Of a stretch of DNA of 64,000 bases, positions 62,412 through 64,000 are shown piece after piece. The notes below the pieces were generated by a model, which saw nothing but the letters and a program-made list of their open reading frames with translations, was not told the DNA's origin and did not search any database. The stretch's first letter is position 1, and each line of letters opens with the position of its first letter. The stretch is from assembly GCF_000013565.1 (NCBI RefSeq), contig NC_007802.1, positions 2,976,001-3,040,000 on the forward strand. Direction: 5' to 3'. This stretch comes from Jannaschia sp. CCS1. Its GTDB lineage: Bacteria > Pseudomonadota > Alphaproteobacteria > Rhodobacterales > Rhodobacteraceae. Both the position numbers and the translations under genes were made by a program.

Positions 62412-64000
62412 CAATTGATATCCACATCGTTGCCGGTGATAATGAAACGCGCGCGGGCGTTCTCTTCAATATTGCCATTTGCATTGGTTCGGACAGTGCC
62501 GCTGGCAACCGTACTTATGAATGACCCGTCAAGGGCAATCCTACCGTCGGAATGCAGGACGATGCGAGCCTGACCGCACATCAGCACAAGCTCACGCGTC
62601 GCCCTGATGGTCACGGAATCCCCGCTCGAAATAGACGTTGACCGCTCAGATGCGAGGTGAATGTTCGCCTCGGTGCTCAGTTCGCACCCTTCCTTGGCAT
62701 TCAGGTCGAACCTTTGTGCGGTATAAAGATCCATGTCGCGGTCCGCATCAACGTTGAACGCGCCTTGGGTGTTGATCTGGAACGAGCCGTTGTTGCCCGA
62801 CCCAAGACCCGGCCGCATCTCCCGCTTGAAAGTATTGAAATCTCTGCGCGATCCATCGCGATACCCGTGATCACCGAAACGACCCGCCTCTACCAATCGC
62901 CGGTTATGTCCTTTCGGTCCAACGTTAAGGCTCATATTGCCCATCACGTGCATTTCCGAGGAGCCTCCGATCTGCTCACGGGACGAGCCATTGGTGGCCG
63001 TCACTTTTTCCCCGAACGTCTTGGACAGCGCATTTCCACGCACGATCGAGGAATCATCAAAGTTAACGATCGTGTTTCTGTCACGCTGCGCATGCATGAA
63101 GATCTCTTCAATTCCGCGCTCATCCTCGAACCGCAATTCATTAAATCCGGCACCTTTGTGGGTATTCGTGCGGAATGTACTGCGGGTCTTGTTGATTGGC
63201 AGGTCGTAGGGAACGCGCTGCCTTGGGTTGGGTACGATCCCGGTCACAACGGGCCTGTCAGGATCCCCTTCCAGATAGCTGACCATCACTTCCATCCCGA
63301 TACGCGGAATGACCTGGCCGCCCCAACCGCCCCCGGCCCAATTCTGCATGACCCGTAGCCAACAGGTATCGGATCCGTCCTTGGACGCACGCCGATCCCA
63401 GGGGAACCAGACCTTGATACGACCGTATTCGTCGGGGTGTATCTCCTCCCCCTCCGGGCCCGCGACGATGGCCACCTGCGCGCCATCAATGCGCGGGCGC
63501 GGCACGGTGCGCCCCGGCGTGGCGGGCAGGTCCGAGGGCAGCGCCACGAAGCGGTTGAGGTATTCGGGCTGGTTTTCCACGCTCTCGTAGCTGGTATCCA
63601 CGACGGCGTGTTCGATCATGTGGGTGACATACTCGCCCATGACATTGTCCTGGTTCGCCACGTCGTAGGGAGTAAACTTGCGACCCGCTGCGAGGGTCCG
63701 GACGTTGCTACCCCCATCGATCTGTTTATGGGTCATCTCCATCGCCTGCATCCGCAACCGTGACAGCCGCGCGACCTCGGCGTCCGCGATCCCCTCAGAC
63801 GCGCGGGTGCCGGTGCCATAGCCTGACACGGCAGGATATTCATACATCTCGTAGTTGCCGTTGCGCGGCAGTGACACAAGGCTCGGTGCATCGCCACCGG
63901 GGACCTGGCCGGGGGTCTCGAAGTTCCAATCACCGCCAGCGTGGACGCCGGGGGTGTAGGCCAGCCGCGTCTCGAACCGGGTGATGTGGTTCCGGTCGGT
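62411..64000 (-). CDS. vgrG: T6SS spike protein VgrG, N-terminus beyond the window
   Basis: The frame is open from the right edge to 62411, 529 visible residues. Upstream residues such as HITRFETRLAYTPGVHAGGD continue the protein, so a GTG at 63877 is not the start. The gp5/OB-fold part is clear (YGRIKVWFPWDRRASKDGSD; WLRVMQNWAGGGWGGQVIPR; MVSYLEGDPDRPVVTG), followed by the beta-helix-like tail of repeated strands (GNMSLNVGPKGHNRRL; CGQARIVLHSDGRIALDGSF). VgrG forms the trimeric spike that carries PAAR/DUF4150 effectors into target cells. Confidence 0.93.
   Translation of the reverse strand, partial: TDRNHITRFETRLAYTPGVHAGGDWNFETPGQVPGGDAPSLVSLPRNGNYEMYEYPAVSGYGTGTRASEGIADAEVARLSRLRMQAMEMTHKQIDGGSNVRTLAAGRKFTPYDVANQDNVMGEYVTHMIEHAVVDTSYESVENQPEYLNRFVALPSDLPATPGRTVPRPRIDGAQVAIVAGPEGEEIHPDEYGRIKVWFPWDRRASKDGSDTCWLRVMQNWAGGGWGGQVIPRIGMEVMVSYLEGDPDRPVVTGIVPNPRQRVPYDLPINKTRSTFRTNTHKGAGFNELRFEDERGIEEIFMHAQRDRNTIVNFDDSSIVRGNALSKTFGEKVTATNGSSREQIGGSSEMHVMGNMSLNVGPKGHNRRLVEAGRFGDHGYRDGSRRDFNTFKREMRPGLGSGNNGSFQINTQGAFNVDADRDMDLYTAQRFDLNAKEGCELSTEANIHLASERSTSISSGDSVTIRATRELVLMCGQARIVLHSDGRIALDGSFISTVASGTVRTNANGNIEENARARFIITGNDVDIN

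Overview
The window looks like chromosome of a marine Rhodobacterales (roseobacter-group) alphaproteobacterium. This rests on GC-rich coding, dense ATGA-overlapping operons, MerR regulators beside fatty-acid oxidation genes, a PAAR-like/DUF2169 type VI secretion (T6SS) module, and the gene content overall. Genus cannot be read from the sequence. No function was confirmed by a database search.

Region by region: 1-4.4 kb is a small catabolic/transport group (FAD monooxygenase, small cupin-like protein, Gfo/Idh oxidoreductase, flavin reductase, carboxymuconolactone-decarboxylase-family protein, TDT-type transporter). It is organised around a divergent promoter with two palindromes. 4.7-10.9 kb holds a DUF1127 small protein, a periplasmic 5'-nucleotidase, DUF952, pyrD, an ArsC-like protein, and a thioesterase/thioesterase/MATE operon. 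11-25 kb is a fatty-acid oxidation district: two MerR regulators, an acyl-CoA dehydrogenase operon, YidD with an unusual tail, thiolase, a tandem NTF2-like protein, the FadB-type multifunctional enzyme, an acyl-CoA synthetase, and several secreted or membrane unknowns. 25-31 kb carries a SPOR protein and a compact nucleoside salvage operon, cdd-deoA-deoB-add-upp. 31-47.6 kb is central metabolism and regulation: hybrid kinase, maeB, nadK, glyA, a TetR-controlled PspA operon, fatty acid desaturase, hom, PhoD-like phosphatase, glpX and recJ.

A tRNA-Glu at 47.7 kb opens about 7.5 kb of mobile-element wreckage. It holds an IS1182-type transposase pseudogene, a decayed Tn5053/Tn7-type transposon (tniA, tniB, tniQ, all broken) with recognisable multi-copy end repeats, an intact VapBC-type toxin-antitoxin pair, and an IS3-type remnant.

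From 55.4 kb to the right edge everything lies on the minus strand and forms a T6SS payload island. Its order in the direction of transcription is vgrG (running off the window), a lipoprotein, an unknown, a tiny membrane protein, DUF3540, DUF2169, a PAAR-like (DUF4150) protein with a C-terminal PD-(D/E)XK-like nuclease signature, a DUF3396-like putative immunity protein, an unknown, a 30-residue Cys-containing peptide, and a ketosynthase-fold protein that seems to lack the catalytic cysteine. This island, especially the presumed nuclease/immunity pair and the peptide/pseudo-ketosynthase pair, is the most interesting part of the window. The TetR/PspA operon with four matching operators is the clearest regulatory circuit.
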